Assembly: GCA_015655485.1 (NCBI GenBank)
Contig: JAATEZ010000157.1
Span: forward strand, 1-5,702
Origin: Lactobacillales bacterium
GTDB taxonomy: Bacteria > Bacillota > Bacilli > Lactobacillales > Vagococcaceae
Length of the DNA: 5,702 bases
Direction: 5' to 3'
Notes under the pieces: generated by a model
What the model was told of the DNA's origin: nothing
What the model saw: only the letters and a program-made list of their open reading frames with translations
Database searches by the model: none
Position numbers and translations under genes: made by a program
Shown here: positions 5,458-5,702 of the stretch, in pieces
Position numbering within the stretch: position 1 is the first letter of the stretch
How the letters are laid out: the number at the start of each line of letters is the position of its first letter

Positions 5458-5702
5458 TTATTTATCTGAAATAGATTCAACACCTGGTAATTTTTTACCT
5501 TCTAAATATTCTAGAGAGGCTCCTCCGCCAGTAGAGATATGTGTAAATTTATCAGCAAAACCTAATTGGATCGCAGCAGCAGCAGAATCTCCTCCGCCGA
5601 TAATAGTCGTTGCGTCCTTTAGATTTGCGATGGCTTCACAAACACCGATCGTTCCTTTAGCAAAATTACTCATTTCAAAAACACCCATTGGACCATTCCA
5701 TA
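5458..5702 (-). CDS. pgk: Phosphoglycerate kinase, C-terminal 80 residues (5' part outside the window)
   Basis: Phosphoglycerate kinase transfers the acyl phosphate of 1,3-bisphosphoglycerate to ADP, the first ATP-forming step of glycolysis. Only the end of the nucleotide-binding C-terminal domain is present. It begins in the conserved WNGPMGVFE, followed by the glycine-rich IIGGGDSAAAA and HISTGGGASLEYLEGKKLPGV, and ends in SISDK before a TAA. With a family length of roughly 395-400 residues, about four fifths of the gene lies beyond 5702. The ATG at 5688 is an internal methionine, not the start. The gene is followed closely by tpiA; gap (glyceraldehyde 3-phosphate dehydrogenase) is expected upstream from the usual gap-pgk-tpiA-eno order, but it is not visible here. 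Confidence 0.97.
   Translation of the reverse strand, partial: WNGPMGVFEMSNFAKGTIGVCEAIANLKDATTIIGGGDSAAAAIQLGFADKFTHISTGGGASLEYLEGKKLPGVESISDK

Noticed and set aside
5451..5463. AT-only palindrome AAATAAATTATTT across the pgk stop
   Set aside because: It has six A-T pairs with a single-base loop and no T-tract, so it would not form a stable hairpin; it is expected in AT-rich intergenic DNA.
1..5702. Search for mobile elements, CRISPR repeats, tRNA/rRNA genes, riboswitches or a novel system
   Set aside because: Nothing of the kind was seen: coding genes are all housekeeping, gaps are short and are explained by promoters, ribosome sites and hairpins.

Overview
The window looks like ordinary core chromosome of a low-to-moderate-GC Gram-positive bacterium of the order Lactobacillales, most probably Enterococcaceae (Enterococcus or a close relative). 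This rests on the gene order, on strong purine-rich Shine-Dalgarno sites and TATAAT-type promoters, and on protein details such as the 432-residue enolase, the 251-residue triosephosphate isomerase and the SecG sequence. The genus is an inference from recalled family features; no search was run. All six genes lie on the minus strand, so in transcription order the window runs from right to left. I found no mobile element, CRISPR array, tRNA or rRNA gene, and no stretch over about 215 bases without a gene.

Right part (5702 to 3164): the lower glycolytic cluster. It holds the C-terminal end of phosphoglycerate kinase (pgk, cut by the window edge), triosephosphate isomerase (tpiA, 23 bases after pgk) and enolase (eno, about 120 bases after tpiA). 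The tpiA-eno gap contains a good candidate eno promoter, a 10-bp inverted repeat that straddles its -35 box, and a small hairpin at the predicted 5' end of the eno mRNA. Enolase is followed by a small hairpin and then a strong intrinsic terminator, which closes the glycolytic unit.

Middle (about 3110 to 2771): secG, the small membrane subunit of the SecYEG protein-export channel. It appears to be a stand-alone gene with a GTG start, its own -10 box with an inverted repeat filling the promoter spacer, and its own terminator.

Left part (2715 to 1): an Est30-like carboxylesterase gene (est) and rnr, the gene for the 3'-5' exoribonuclease RNase R. They are driven by an extended -10 promoter just upstream of est and joined by a 4-base ATGA stop/start overlap. 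rnr is read open in a single frame from 1916 to the window edge and lacks only its 3' end, which should encode the S1 domain. From the conserved secG-est-rnr-smpB order in Firmicutes, smpB is expected just outside the window on the left.

No new biological system is evident. The parts most worth a second look are the unexplained inverted repeats in the eno and secG promoters and the structured eno mRNA ends.
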